Source: Bedellia somnulentella (Eukaryota > Arthropoda > Insecta > Lepidoptera > Bedelliidae). From it: a stretch of DNA of 64,000 nt. Where the stretch lies: positions 17,469,423 through 17,533,422 of the forward strand of contig OY755176.1 of assembly GCA_963576735.1 (NCBI GenBank), read 5' to 3'. A program made the position numbers and the translations under genes. The notes under the pieces were generated by a model. It was not told where the DNA came from. It made no database searches and saw only the letters and a list, made by a program, of their open reading frames with translations. Below, piece after piece: positions 32,731-45,073 of this stretch. How positions within the stretch are numbered: the first letter of the stretch is position 1; every line of letters starts with the position of its first letter.

Positions 32731-33765
32731 CTCAAATTCCTAAAGTGTCTTTCTGATTCCAAAGTTATTTTTCCCTGTTTTGGGATCAATAGCCGTGAAC
32801 GTGATATGTAGGTCAATAGTATTCGTTAAAAAATATCTCAATATATGATTGAATATATGACTGAATATATGAATCGTCTCAGTGTGCTGGCAATCAGGTA
32901 ATTTAATTATGGTGATAAATATTTCAAATATGTGAACTCTGCAGTTTGGTGTTAGCATAGAAACTCTCCCACCATTTTACGTCAGTGTTATTGGAGTGCA
33001 CTAAGGGTACGGGACGTAACGGAGGTGGTTAAAATTACCGTCTATGATTCTTCAATTTCACATATTTGCCCCTCTCAACAACAAAAAGAAGACGAATAAT
33101 TTTTATTCCTAAGCTCGCTTTTAAGGAAAAAACCATGAAAAGGTTGGTAAGTTAAAATATATCTATAAGACTAGAAAGAAAGAAAGACGTTTGTTCGCCA
33201 TTTGTAGCGGATAAAAGCAAGAGTACAACTAACGCAATAAAAAATTACGTCACTAATTTATTCCGTAATCTATAAAGATATTCCTAACTCTTTGTAACCA
33301 GTACTTAATACCGACATTACTCTTCTAAACGGTGTGAAAGGCGAGTAAAGTTTTTCTCTAGCACTATCCTCGTATGTAATAGCTGTGCCAGGATTCGTGT
33401 TACCTTTCAACAGGAAAACATTAAGGATAGGAACAATTTGTAGGTAATATTTTATGTACAAATACATTTTCTGTTGAATGAAATTAATTATACTTTTTTG
33501 TGTCAGATAAGTTTAAATAGCACTACACCATGTTTTTTTATGTGTGTCTAGTGTGTTTTTGTAATTTTTTTTATTATGAAACCCAATTGGCTATTACCGT
33601 CTTGCAAAAGAATTGCTAATGTTTCGTTACTTATACAAATATTTAACCAAAAAAAGCATCGAGCTCTTTAAATTTAAAAATCTTAACTACTCTTTTTCAG
33701 AATATAAGCTATATAAATGCACGCATTTTATACAAACGTAAGAGAAATATTACGACATAACATAA
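32731..33765. other. Spacer, nothing recognised
   Basis: No coding or repeat structure seen apart from short A/T runs. Confidence 0.4.
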
Positions 33766-33930
33766 CATACATAACATAAACGTTCACGCCGAATATCCCC
33801 GAAGGGGTTGGCAGAGGTACTAATACTTGTGAACATCACGTGACTTTGTCACCCGGTGTTCAGAGTACCCACGTTTTGCATGGACAGTGTACTCACGTGA
33901 TAGGGGGCAGGCCTATCGCCGTATATTACG
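33766..33930 (-). repeat. SINE2, 5'-truncated
   Basis: ATAACATAAACGTTCACGCC, then the CCCCGAAGGGG hairpin, body to GGCAGGCCTATCGCCGT. The tRNA-like head is missing. Confidence 0.8.
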
Positions 33931-34313
33931 AGGACTAGATTTTATCGATTTTTAAGCTATTATTAATTTATTCTCAATGCTGTTTCAGTATTCATATCAA
34001 ATGTATCCTTATAAAGTGCTATTAACAAAACAGTTTTGCATGTCTTGCATGGCCGATCCTTTTACTTGAAATTTCGTCATTTTATCAGCTTCATTATCGC
34101 AAGTTTGACAAGGGAAACTTGGTTTTACATCATAAGTTTCTATCATAAAGCAACAGTTATTTTTGCTATGGTCATTCGCTTACTAAAGTCGACTTAATTG
34201 GTGGTGGTTATTTAATTTGCAATTCATCGTCTTTTAGCTTTTTTATTTATATCCATGGTGAGGTAGTTCTAAAATCATATGTAAGGTTCATTTATTATAT
34301 ATTTATTCATTTA

Positions 34314-35120
34314 CTAGTGGATCGTCCCAGCTTCGCACGGGTAGCGTTTTTTTTTTAATATCTGAGGTTTCTTTCTTCAGTCACTGCTCAAGCATTGTGA
34401 AATTCGGCGCAATGTTTTCAATTTATTAAATTTATAGCACTCCCTAAACAGTGTAGTTTGGTGATTTTGAATGAATGGTTCAGTATTTCCGTTTAATAGC
34501 TAATTTTGGAATAAAACGCTATGAAGTATTTATAACAATCTAAAAAATAAATCATTACGTTATGTAGGATGCAACTACTGGCGCCATCTAGTATGTTATA
34601 TGTAAATTAGTAAAGATTTGGTTTTGTTCACGGGCGCGATGGCTTATTTTATGTATAATTTCGGTGTTTGTCTGCTGATTTCTATGATTTTTTTTTTATT
34701 GAATAGGTAATAATGTTACCTTTTTTAAATAAGGGATGAGTGAGAGGTTTACAAACGTAAGAGTAAACAAATATAATCAGAATGGTCCGAACTGCTAAGC
34801 TATCAGGAATTACACGTGTTGTTGTGAGTCAACCGTAAAAGATAGACATAAACTGTTGAGGATTTTTTTTTAGATAATTTTGTGAAGAATATTTTCGTCA
34901 TACATGATTTCAATGTAAGTTTAACCATTAAGGCTGCACACGCGACGGAAGCTTAAAAAATGGAGTAACTTCTCCCGTTTTCCCAAAATTTCCCAAAATT
35001 CCCCTTTACTACTCAGCTGGAAAGTATACAAAAACCTGCGCAGGAGTATGAAGAATTATTGTACCAAGTTTCGTTAAAATCCGTCGAGTAGTTTTTGTTT
35101 CCATAAGGAACATACAAACC

Positions 35121-35158
<38 letters not shown>

Positions 35159-35277
35159 AATTTTACTGATTGCATTTTTGGCATCAGTATCGATCCCTAA
35201 TCACCACCTGATAGTTATTTTGAAAATATATTTCATGTACAGAATTGACCTCTCTACAGATTTATTATAAGTATAGA
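34314..35277 (-). mobile_element. Helitron-like element of about 960 bp, copy 2
   Basis: Reverse orientation: CTAG at 34314-34317 preceded by A, and TAGA ending 35277 followed by T. Carries (GACA)n at about 35121-35155. Whole-length match to copies 1 and 3. Confidence 0.85.
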
Positions 35278-35289
35278 TTATAGGTTGGT

Positions 35290-35490
35290 AAGGATTAGGG
35301 ATAACATCGAGAGGATATCACATGGTTAAGTTGTACTTAGTCATGTGACAATGTATTCGTAAAAAACGGAGATATGCTTGCCCCCTATGGCGTGAGTACA
35401 CTGTCCAAGCAAAACGTAGGTAAATTGAACATCAGGTGTCAAATTAACGTACGGAAGTATTAGTACTTCTGCCATTGTATTAGTTTAGGG
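35290..35490 (+). repeat. Old SINE2 fragment
   Basis: TTAAGTTGTACTTAGTCATG, GACAATGTATTCGT, GTGAGTACACTGTCCAAGC, AAGTATTAGTACTTCTGCC are in SINE2 order. Head and tail are lost. Confidence 0.6.
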
Positions 35491-36214
35491 CCTGAACATT
35501 GACACGAGTTCAATATTTTTAAGAGATTATTATAGAGATTCTTATGCGGCGCTTAGTAATACTCATTTATTCATATTTTCTTTAGCAGCTGCGAGATAAA
35601 CATCATTCTTTTGGAAGACAGGTAAATGTTGGAGAATATGTGCCAAAAAGGGATATTTCTTTCATAGTAAAGTTTTTTATTACCACCGGTAAATCCAGGG
35701 TCGTTCTTACGATTAATGTGTATATATGTATTTATGTGAAAATGTTATGCCTTTGCCGGCACGAATTCTCAGGCCTTTAAGCAAAACAATATGTAAATAT
35801 ATTTGCGTGAAATATGTTACATTCATGAAAAAAACATTAAGCACATTGTTTGTTGAAACAAATTTGGTAGCGCAGTGTTAGGCTCTTGATTTTTCATAAA
35901 ACTACAGTCGGTTTTTGCATACAATATGTACAATAGGGTTTGATTGATGAACGCGAATTGAAAAATAAAATGTTGACTGCGTTTTTAAATCTGAATACAT
36001 ATTTTATTCTATATTTTATCGTTCGTCATACATATTCGGAGATTAACTGAAATAGTGTATAATATTTAACGCCCAACACATTTAATATTTGTGATATGAA
36101 TCACATAAATTGCACACCGACTTATGCTTATTTTTTTTTATATATTTGAACAAGCTGGCAATATTTATGGAGATTCTGATAAATAAATAAAAACAAAAGT
36201 TGAACTCAATTGGA
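35491..36214. other. Spacer, nothing recognised
   Basis: AT-rich, no coding or repeat structure seen. Confidence 0.4.
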
Positions 36215-36290
36215 ATCGAACCCACGACCCTCAGGTAAAGAAGCTAGTTACCTTTTAACTAGACCTCAGACATGCCGTCACCACAGTCGT
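36215..36290 (-). repeat. tRNA-like sequence with B box
   Basis: Reverse strand reads GAGGTCTAGTTAAAAGGTAA and GGGTCGTGGGTTCGATTCCA: a consensus B box but a poor A box, and no closed acceptor stem. Likely the head of a further tRNA-derived SINE, single copy here. Confidence 0.45.
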
Positions 36291-37329
36291 AAGTATGATG
36301 TTTAAATAAAGTGGGTACACGAAATGATGTCAGTATTTGACGGTGCATCGTAAACTCATCTTCAAATAGGCCATTCCGCGTGTCCCACGTTCGGGGGCTT
36401 GTAAAATGGAAAATTGGAAAAGCCAACCTGCTCGATGTGACAAGGTAACAGTAAAACAACTCTTGTTGAAATTGTGTCTTTCTCGAAGATTCATAAAATT
36501 GATACCACTGTTATGGATATCAGATCAGAATACAAATCATCACAGCCCATATGCTTCCCCACCGATATGCCTCGAGCATATCCTATACAGATTTTTTGGC
36601 CACCACCACAGTCCTAAACGCTGGCCAAGTGTGAGTAGGTAGAGTAACGACTACTACTGTCATAGTATCCGGTACCGACGTCTTAACCAAATGATTATTA
36701 TGCCACTCTGATTTAAATCTTACAGTTTTTAGTAAGATATTTAAAGCGGCTGTATTTATTCTACAACTAGCTTTATATGTCGTCGTTACACTGCTTAAGA
36801 AAGGAAACAAACGATGATCTACTTCTCAATTTAATTTTTGTGCTAAGCTATGTTATGCTATGAAAGTTTCCTTACTGTCTTACTGTTAATCAATTGATGG
36901 TCTTTGTACGCTCAGTTTTATACACGAAACAGAAAAACGGTCCGAATGAACGAATCCACGAGAGTCGAACAAACAAGTAACTTCCTACATACAAATACAT
37001 TGGAAACATCAAACTTGGTACTTTTCAATACTAGTTTCATAAAAATAGTTTGTTTTTTCACACCCACTCTCATGAGAACTATATTACCGGTTGCCTGAAA
37101 AATTAAAAGCTAAGTAACAAAACAAGATTAGACCATTGAGGATTTTGAAGCAGGATCTTCAATGCGCATACATACGTATACGTAAGTATCAACCAAAAGC
37201 GCACTTTGTTGAGAATATTGAGTGCTATTATGATATTTCAACGCGTCGTTTACGTAGGTAAACTATGTTATTATTTTATTAAAGACATTGATTGATTGTA
37301 GGTAGTATCAAGCATCAATTACAAACGCC
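36291..37329. other. Spacer, nothing recognised
   Basis: Contains short open frames without protein-like composition. No repeats found. Confidence 0.4.
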
Positions 37330-37440
37330 TAATCCCCGCCTGTGTCGAAATTTTTCTTTCCTTTATTTATTCTTTATTTATTAGTAATAATCCCCACATG
37401 AGGTTTTCATGAACAAAAAGATTTGAATTATGTGATAGTT
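37330..37440 (+). repeat. SINE3, 5'-truncated
   Basis: Starts within the T-arm (CCCCGCCTGTGTCGAAATTT) and continues TATTAGTAATAATCCCCACA, GAGGTTTTCATGAAC. Same strand as, and 150 bp before, the full copy. Confidence 0.7.
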
Positions 37441-37564
37441 AGGCGTTTTCAACATTTGCATTCTATCTGAATAGATAGACAAGTGGCCTTCCGAATTAGT
37501 AAAAAAATTCGGAGGTAGGAAACGCAAACACTACTTAAATGTGTAAAAGAAATAAAGGATAGAA

Positions 37565-37744
37565 GAATTTCGCACGGGTAGCCAATTGACACGGTAGCTC
37601 AATTGGCAGAGCTTCGGGGCGTTTACCCGAGGTCGCGGGTTCGATTCCCGCCTGTGTCGAAATTTTTCTTTCCTTTATTTATTCTTTATTTATTAGTAAA
37701 AATCCCCACATGAGGTTTTCATGAACAAAAAGATTTAAATTACT
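37565..37744 (+). repeat. SINE3, full tRNA-like head
   Basis: Head 37588-37658 folds as a cloverleaf (acceptor GACACGG/CTGTGTC; T-loop TTCGATT). The anticodon loop GCGTTTA would give GTT but lacks U33. The body repeats that of 37330-37440. The head differs from the 24082 copy at a few bases. Confidence 0.75.
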
Positions 37745-37853
37745 CCAACAGCATTGCTCAAAAACCACTAAAAAGCCCTATACCCTTAGTCGCTTCATAT
37801 GACACCCATCGGTAGAAAGGGGTAGTGACATTCTAAGCCGGTACTTCACAGCA
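37745..37853 (-). repeat. SINE1 5' part
   Basis: CAAAAACCACTAAAAAGCCC to GACATTCTAAGCCGGTACTT. The tail half is missing. Confidence 0.6.
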
Positions 37854-38251
37854 AAATACATACCATATTTTTATACTTTAAAATACATGCCGCATAAAAT
37901 GTCTAAGTGTTTGAAGAAAGTATAAAAAGTGTCAAGACAATTCTGTGAAAGCTAAAGTAGTAAAAGTTATTCGTCTACATAATTCATGAAGTGCCGAGCC
38001 CGACGCCGTAAGATGTAACAGAGCCGACAATTTTCAACTGTTATCTAGTAACGCAGGTTGAAATTTAAGGTAAAATCTTGGTTATTCTTTCCATAAATAT
38101 ATGAACACTTATAGTAAGCAAAAAGGAATGCATAAAATTTTGGTTTGTCTGTAAATTTTCCCATTATATTTTCAAACTTAAAGATAAAGCGTAATGGTAA
38201 TATCTTTTTGTTTTGAATCCCGACTGCTTTAGTATGTGAGTAGAATTATAT

Positions 38252-38500
38252 GCTGTGTAGTGTCGGCATAGAATAGCACTACCCCATTTCTTCCGGTGGG
38301 TGTACGTAAGAGGCGACTAACGGTATTGGGGCTTTTAAGGGATTTTTGGGCGATGCGGTTGGAGACTCATCACCAACAACCTTTATTCTACCATCTTTTT
38401 CCCCCTCAACTTCGAAAAGTGGCTGAGGAATTTGTAATTCCTTAGCCCTGGCTACCCCTTCTAGGGATTTATAGCCGTGAGTATATGTATGTAATGTATG
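38252..38500 (+). repeat. SINE1, full length with target duplication
   Basis: 249 bp between perfect TAGAATTATAT repeats (38241-38251, 38501-38511). The cleanest sense-strand copy: GCTGTGTAGTGTCGGCATAG to GAGTATATGTATGTAATGTA. Confidence 0.9.
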
Positions 38501-38511
38501 TAGAATTATAT

Positions 38512-39111
38512 ATTTTATGAAAAGCTTGAAGGTAAGGCGAATGACACTGGGCACACCAACATAATACTGAAAAAAAACCAAGGGGTTGGAATATGTACTC
38601 GTATACACAATTACATAGGGGGAGATATATGAAGAAAGTCTCAAATCATTGTACGGAGGTAGGGGAATGAAATTATCATAACACAGTCATTCCCAATAAA
38701 CGAAAAACTAACAACTTTTAGAAACAGAATACTAACAATAAACTATGTTTTCGCGATATACGTTTGAGTTCGCCTCTGTATGATGTAATTTGAGTTATAT
38801 TATTTACATTTGTAATGCGTTAATATACAATCGTCCATACCAAACCATCTTGAAATTATTGTTCGATCTTTTAAAAATTAATATCTTATAATAGCAATTT
38901 ATTTGAAACCAAGACCCCAAAGAGAATTATAAAAATAGCGTATTCCAGTAGCAATCCAATCATTACGTACGTCCCAACGCACCGCGCTGAATTGACACAG
39001 AAATGATACGCGCGCTATGAATTATTAATGCAGCGATGCAATAATACGAGCTGCTTCTATCTATTTGATAGCTGGGACTTCGATGGTCGGAATGGTAATT
39101 GCATTAATACA
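38512..39111. other. Spacer, nothing recognised
   Basis: No coding or repeat structure seen. Confidence 0.4.
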
Positions 39112-39281
39112 CACATACATACATATACTCACGGCTATTAATCCCTAGAAAGGGTAGCGAGAGCTAAGGAATTAGAAATTCCTCAGCAACTATTGGAAGT
39201 TGCGTGGGGAAAAAATGGTAAAACAAAGGTTGTTTGTGATGGGTCATGGAGGAAATGGAGTAGTGCTAGTCTAACCCGACA
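39112..39281 (-). repeat. SINE1 with internal deletion
   Basis: Tail ACATACATACATATACTCAC to GTGATGGGTCATGGAGGAAA; lacks the middle block with CCAATACCGTTAGTCGCC. Abuts family K sequence at its 5' end. Confidence 0.65.
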
Positions 39282-39370
39282 TTATTTCATATGCTGACCT
39301 GCAAGCACGAGCGGTGTTTAAACTAGTTATCGCGTGGGATGAAGCAGCCATCTCTTACACACTTACTTAG

Positions 39371-40735
39371 TATCAAATCAAATCAAATCAAAATCATTTA
39401 TTTCGGATTATTCATCCATATAGTTGTTAGTAATCACAAAAACTTAAATACCTATGTTAGTAACAAAAATAACATTTAAAATTAAATACAGACATAATTA
39501 ATTGTACTGCTTTGTATTATTGTGGCTAATACTACCGACAACTGGCGGTGTGCAGTCTCACCCAGTGCCGGAGCAGTGGGGAGTCCCACCTGTCACTCAA
39601 CACACGCAGAATGCTGTTGGAGCTCGCACGAACGCGCTGAAGCATGGAGGCTGTACGGCTTCTTATTATGGCGTAAAAATCGCTAGTCCTAGCCTCCGCG
39701 AACATAGCTGATGCGCTACAAAATCGTGGGAGCTTCAACAACACTCTGAATGCATTGTTGTATTGGACGCGAAGAGCGCTGTAAGCACGCTGTGTGTAGC
39801 GGACCCACAGGCTGCACGTGTAAAAGGTTTGGCAAAACGCCTTAAAGAGTGTAACCTTCACATCATTAGTACACCGTGCAAACCTGCGAGCCAACATGTT
39901 ACACCGTACTGACAGCGCTCTTCGCTCTCGCTCAATGTCAAGGTCGTCCGACATGCCCTCCGTCACCCAATGGCCCAGGTATTTAAATTTGTCCACCTTC
40001 TTAAGAGGGGCACCACACAAGTTAAGAAGTGGTAATTCAGAATACGTTTTCTTCCCGGCTCTAAACACCATAAACTCGCTCTTCTTAGGGTTATACCTTA
40101 GACCATGGGATTCCGCATAGGCTTCACAAATATGTAGTAATCGACGTAGAGCACCAAGCGAGGGGCTCAGCAGCACCATGTCGTCCGCATAACTAATGTT
40201 GTTAATACAAACTCCGTCTACATGACAGCCGACACCGGTACTGCTGAGCTCCTCGATAAGTCGGTTCATGTACAGGTTGAAGAGCCGTGGAGAGCTCAGC
40301 CCCCCCTGCCTCACGCCGCACTCCAACCTATACACTTCCGACCGCACCCCCGCCCATTTAACACAATTTGTCTGATTGTTGTACCAATATTTAAACAATG
40401 ACACAATTTCCACTGGTACATCTGTGTCACATCGAATCTTCTGCCATAGTACATCATAACTCACCAGGTCAAATGCTTTCGATAAGTCCAAATAACAGGC
40501 AAAAACGGGTGTCTTTCTTGTCGTGTAGTATTGGACAGTCTGCTGAAGAGAAAATATGGCACTTTCCGTAGAAAGGCCAGGGCAAAAACCAAATTGAGCA
40601 TCATTTAAATGACTGTGTCTCTCAAGCTGTTTATCCAGCAAACTATCCAAAACCTTCGCTATAATCGTAGCTAGTGATATAGGCCTGTAGTTGGACGAAT
40701 CTGACACGTCTCCCGTCTTGTTTTTTTTTATATAA
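39371..40735 (-). mobile_element. LINE B, 5'-truncated
   Basis: Same family as LINE A at 57827-61073. 3' end at low coordinate with a (TTGAT)n tail (39371-39395 in reverse), short 3' UTR, then the RT half of ORF2. Its 5' edge lies near 40735. Confidence 0.8.
39532..40735 (-). pseudogene. ORF2 RT domain of LINE B (about 400 codons)
   Basis: The open frame to 39532 is uninterrupted: SNYRPISLATIIAKVLDSLL, then CYLDLSKAFDLVSYDVLW (motif A), GVRQGGLSSPRLFNLYMN (motif B), NISYADDMVLLSPS (motif C, YADD at 40180-40191) and the C-terminal LRVQYNNAFRVLLKLPRFCS. The endonuclease domain is absent by truncation. A retrotransposon polymerase fragment without its start; the first residues of the frame (to about 40735) read unrelated flank. 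Confidence 0.85.
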
Positions 40736-41003
40736 TAGTATCGTATACTATTCATTCGAACCGTTATCGTGTCGATAAAATAGCCTTGCCCATCTGTAAT
40801 TGGTTAAAGGACCAGGCTGTATATACCTGTTTTTATTTATGTGATATTCCTGTTCTTGAACTGTTGGTTGACTTTAAATAAATAAATAAAAAATTAGACA
40901 GCACTGCATTATTATGTGCTAGCGTATTGCTAGACATTGACTTGTATATTATAAATACTAGTTAATGCTGTGAGCTGCCTCAGAAAAAAACTTACCCATT
41001 TAT

Positions 41004-41160
41004 TCTCGCGGATGTTGTAAGAAGAAGAAGACTTAGGGTATTGGGGATATTTAAGTATTTTTTGGGTGATACAGATGGAGATCTATCACAAACTTTTCTT
41101 TGTTTACACTCTTTTCCATATTCAACTTCCAAACGTAGGTGGCGACTTTGTAATACCGAC
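41004..41160 (+). repeat. Old SINE1 fragment
   Basis: GACTTAGGGTATTGGGGATA, TTTTTTGGGTGATACAGATG, TATTCAACTTCCAAACGTAG match the SINE1 middle in order. Strongly diverged. Confidence 0.5.
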
Positions 41161-41554
41161 ACTTGAGCCACACCTTATTTAAAACAAAAATTTGATATAG
41201 ATTTTGGGTCCTTGGGATTTTTAGTTGGTGGGTAAAAGTCTTCGTTATTAATTGATTATTCTCAAGATAGACACAAAACAATTATGGACATAACGTTTCT
41301 ATCACAAATCCCTTAAGAGGTTCGAAAAGTACAACAAGACCATTCAGTGAAGGAATGTTATTTGATAGTCAGAACATCCACTTTTTGCCTTATCGATATC
41401 AAATTTATGTAATTTTATCACACAATACACTTTCACTAAACTGCTTATAACTCAGCCATTTTTGACGACATTCTACCCCACCTTAAACAATATTAACAAA
41501 TAAGCTACACATCATCATCATCATCATCAGCCACTAGACCTCTAAAACTACAGA

Positions 41555-41770
41555 TACAACTTCAGAATAAAAGATCTGAGTAGAAGACCATGAATGACAC
41601 ATTAAGATCAAAAAGGTGGCTCAAAAAAGCAGGAAAAGTATGAAGAGTAAAAGGGCGAATGAAAAGATTGATAAATAAGAAGGATTGTCTGCTAATTACT
41701 TAGTGACAATCGATAGTCTCGACCAACCCCAATGAGACCAAATTGCGCAAGAATATGTGTGTTACCGATG
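41555..41770 (+). mobile_element. Old RTE-like LINE 3' end
   Basis: AAAAGATTGATAAATAAGAA, AGTGACAATCGATAGTCTCG, ACCAACCCCAATGAGACCAA and GCGCAAGAATATGTGTG follow the LINE C-terminus and tail with many changes. A (CAT)n lies at 41512-41530. Confidence 0.5.
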
Positions 41771-41924
41771 ATTTTAGAAAGGACTCACTAGTGTAGGCTT
41801 CTAAACCTCTTTGTATGGTAGGCAGTGCTGCACCAGTGTTCCAAACTACTGCAGAGCACTAAATAGGTGCTATCATTTAGCAATGAATATTTTCATCATC
41901 ATCAAGATTATTTCGCCCAAATAG

Positions 41925-42288
41925 CAACCGTGATAGCCCAGTGGGTAGAACACTCGGTTATCGTGCAAACGACTAGTGTTCAAATCCTGGGTCGGGCCTA
42001 CACCAATTTGTCTTTTCTAAAGACATATGTGTGGTTAATTTATCATGGTTGTTAACGGTGAGGGAAAACATCGTGAGGAAACCCACATGGCTGAGTTGTA
42101 CTTAGTCATGTGACAGTGTATTCGTACAAAACGGCGATAGGCCTGCCCCCTGTCACGTGAGTACACTGTCCATGCAAAACGTGGGTACTCTGAACACCAG
42201 GTGACAAAGTCACGTGATGTTCAGAAGTATTAGTACCTCTGCCAACCCCTTCGGGGATATTCGGCGTGAACGTTTATGCTTATGCTTT
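41925..42288 (+). repeat. SINE2, sense orientation
   Basis: Head GTGATAGCCCAGTGGGTAGA (A-box-like) and GTGTTCAAATCCTGGGTCGG (B-box-like), then body, then CTCTGCCAACCCCTTCGGGG, ATATTCGGCGTGAACGTTTA and TATG repeats. Target duplications not clear. Confidence 0.85.
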
Positions 42289-42391
42289 ATTATGCTAACA
42301 ATCAGAGTCCTTTTTAAAAAGTCGCAATAATCCAAATATTATTAAAAAACGGATTTACTTACAATCCTCCTCTCCATACTACGCACAAACA

Positions 42392-42510
42392 TCTATACTT
42401 ATAATAAATCTGTAGAGAGGTCAATTCTGTACATGAAATATATTTTCAAAATAACTATCAGGTGGTGATTAGGGATCGATACTGATGCCAAAAATGCAAT
42501 CAGTAAAATT

Positions 42511-42560
<50 letters not shown>

Positions 42561-43379
42561 GGTTTGTATGTTCCTTATGGAAACAAAAACTACTCGACGG
42601 ATTTTAACGAAACTTGGCACAATTATTCTTCATACTCCTGCGCAGGTTTTTGTATACTTTCCAGCAGAGAAGTAAAGGGGAATTTTGGGAAATTTGGGGA
42701 AAACGGGATAAGTTACTCCATTTTTTAAGCTTCCGTCGTGTGTGCAGCCTTAATGGTTTAACTTACATAGAAATCATGTATCACGGAAATGTTCTTCATA
42801 AAATTATCTAAAAAAAAATCCTCAACAGTTTATGTCTATCTTTTACGGTTGACTCACAATAACACGTGTAATTCCTGATAGCTTAGCAGTTCGGAACATT
42901 CTGATTGTATTTGTTTACTCTTACGTTTGTAAACCTCTCACTCATCCCTAATTTAAATAAGGTAACATTATTACCTATTCAATAAAAAAAGAATCATAGA
43001 AATCGGTAGAGAAACACCGAAATTATACATAAAATAAGCCATCGCGCCCGTGACCAAAAGCGAATAGTTACTAATTTACTTATAAAATACTAGATGGCGC
43101 CAGTAGTTGCATCCTACAACATGTAATGATTTATTTTTTAGATTGTTATAAATACTTCATAGCGTTTTATTCCAAAATTTGCTATTAAACGGAAAAACTG
43201 AACCGTTCATTAAAGCGCATTCAAAATCACCAAACAACACTATTTAGGGAGTGCTATAAATTTAATAAATTGAAATCATTGCGCTGAATTTCACAATGCT
43301 TGAGCAGTGACTGAAGAAAGAAACCTCAGATATTTAAAAAAAACAACGCTACCCGTGCGAAGCTGGGACGATCCACTAG
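42392..43379 (+). mobile_element. Helitron-like element, copy 3
   Basis: A^TC start at 42391/42392 and CTAG^T end at 43379/43380. The (TGTC)n is longer (about 42518-42560) than in copy 1. Includes the TTTCACAATGCTTGAGCAGT segment. Confidence 0.85.
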
Positions 43380-44274
43380 TACAATATAAGTTTATTCATT
43401 ACAGAATCTAAAGCAATATGATCTCACGATTTCAACTTATAACTCATGAATTTAATATGAAGGTTGCGATAATGTGTTTTATTTGACGGATATTAAACGT
43501 CAGACGAGGGTGCTAATCAATCTTGTTAAGTTATAATAAAGCCGCAACCAACAGATTGTGTTGTAGACGAAGCTGTTTTGAAAGTTGCGTACAAAATACT
43601 GAAAATTATGTTGAAAATACTCGTAAGCGAAGGAATTGCAATGAAACAGTTTCTGTTAGAAAAAAATCTAGCTGGCGACTGGCAGCAACCGGTTTAATAA
43701 CTATAAGTTGTAAAATATGAAACGTCTTTTTTATTTGCATAAGTTAGTTTCATTTTTAAGTATTCATTTAAATTAACCACCGAGGTTTTTATTACTTATA
43801 GCGTTTATAAGGAGTTGCGCACAAAACAGTTAAATTCACACGAGAACGACAAAACCCTATTACTAAGGCTCAACGCGCACTTGGCCGGCCTTTGTAAAAG
43901 ATACGAATTTTAAGTATCAAAATCATAAAATAATTTCATACGTTTTCAAATATCACTCCAAATTTTCTTATCTATGCATGGCCTGCCATACTTTCGTTTA
44001 ACTTGTGACAAATAAAATACATCATTCAAAAATTATATTCTAAAACTCTCCAAAATTATTTCCGGGTTTAATGCATTTAAATTAGCTCGTGACGTCACCA
44101 CGATATCTCCACGTGATACATAATTCATGTCATACATTTGCAAATAGAACGAGGACGCCAAAGCAATTCAGGTACTCGTCCATTACCCAAGTCAAGTTTT
44201 CCTCACATATGTACTACTGCTGCTAAAAATGTGCTATACTCAAACCATTTTACTTTCTTACTGTATCACATTTT
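43380..44274. other. Spacer, nothing recognised
   Basis: No coding or repeat structure seen. Confidence 0.4.
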
Positions 44275-44460
44275 GTATGCCATACATACATGCATACATA
44301 CATGTTCTCACGCCGTTAGTTATCATTGGGGTAAGCAGAGACTATCGATCGCCACTTTGTACGATCCTGGCAAACCTCTCTAGCTTCATTCACATTCATC
44401 AATCTTTTCATGCATGCTCTTTTATTCTTCGTACTTCGGATGCCAATCATCGCATAAGAT
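44275..44460 (-). mobile_element. RTE-like LINE 3' end
   Basis: CATACATGCATACATACATG tail, TCACGCCGTTAGTTATCATT, GGGGTAAGCAGAG, then antisense of CQDRTKWRSI down to KNKRACM. Confidence 0.75.
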
Positions 44461-45073
44461 GTTAGAAGTAAAAGTTATTCTGAAACGTGGATAGAGCGAT
44501 TGGCCAACCACTAACAGGAATGCCAATCGCTCAAGCGTTTTGCTTAATTAAAACTTGATAGGACTCTTTTATGTACCACCAACGACTGCAATCAGAAATT
44601 GAGCATCACAATCTAAAAAGAAAACCTAGCCTCATTTAGTAAACATAAACATAAACATAAACGTTCACGCCGAATATCCCCGAAGGGGTTGGCAGAGACA
44701 TAAGACATAAGACATTTATTACAAGAAAAACACATTAACAATTACAATTTACAATGATTCACGCACTAGGCATTGCCTGTATCGCATGAATCTAGGAAAC
44801 ACATTTAAAATACACCACGAATAATACAAGTCTTAATTAAGAGAGAAAAAGAAACAAAAAACTGGTTTAAATAAAAATAAAACTAACTAAATTACAAAAG
44901 CAACTAAGTAATAGTTTGTGCATATTGCGAAGTGTTTAGTTACGAGTGTATGTGTGTATGTGTATTGGATATGTATGTGAGAATGAAAGTATGTGTGACT
45001 GTGTGTATGTGCGAGGGTGAATATTTGTGAGTGAGTAAGAGTGTGTATGTATGAGTGTGTATGTGAGAGACAA

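Larger units (their letters stand above)
39282..40893 (+). repeat. LINE family K 3' end split by a 1.5-kb insert
   Basis: TTTCATATGCTGACCTG at 39285-39301 and CTGTAATTGGTTAAAGGACC at 40794-40813 are adjacent in the copy at 11812-11960. Here 39302-40793, which includes LINE B, lies between them. The K 3' UTR then continues to (AAAT)n at about 40880-40893. Confidence 0.55.

Noticed and set aside
32469..32811. Open frames on the + strand opposite the LINE
   Set aside because: Antisense shadows with repeat-driven Ser/His/Tyr/Ile runs.
37588..37658. tRNA-Asn gene
   Set aside because: Same non-canonical loop and repeated flanks as the copy at 24082.
44887..45065. His/Thr/Ser-rich open frame in the LINE D 3' UTR
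   Set aside because: Produced by the CACTCACA microsatellite; no real protein.
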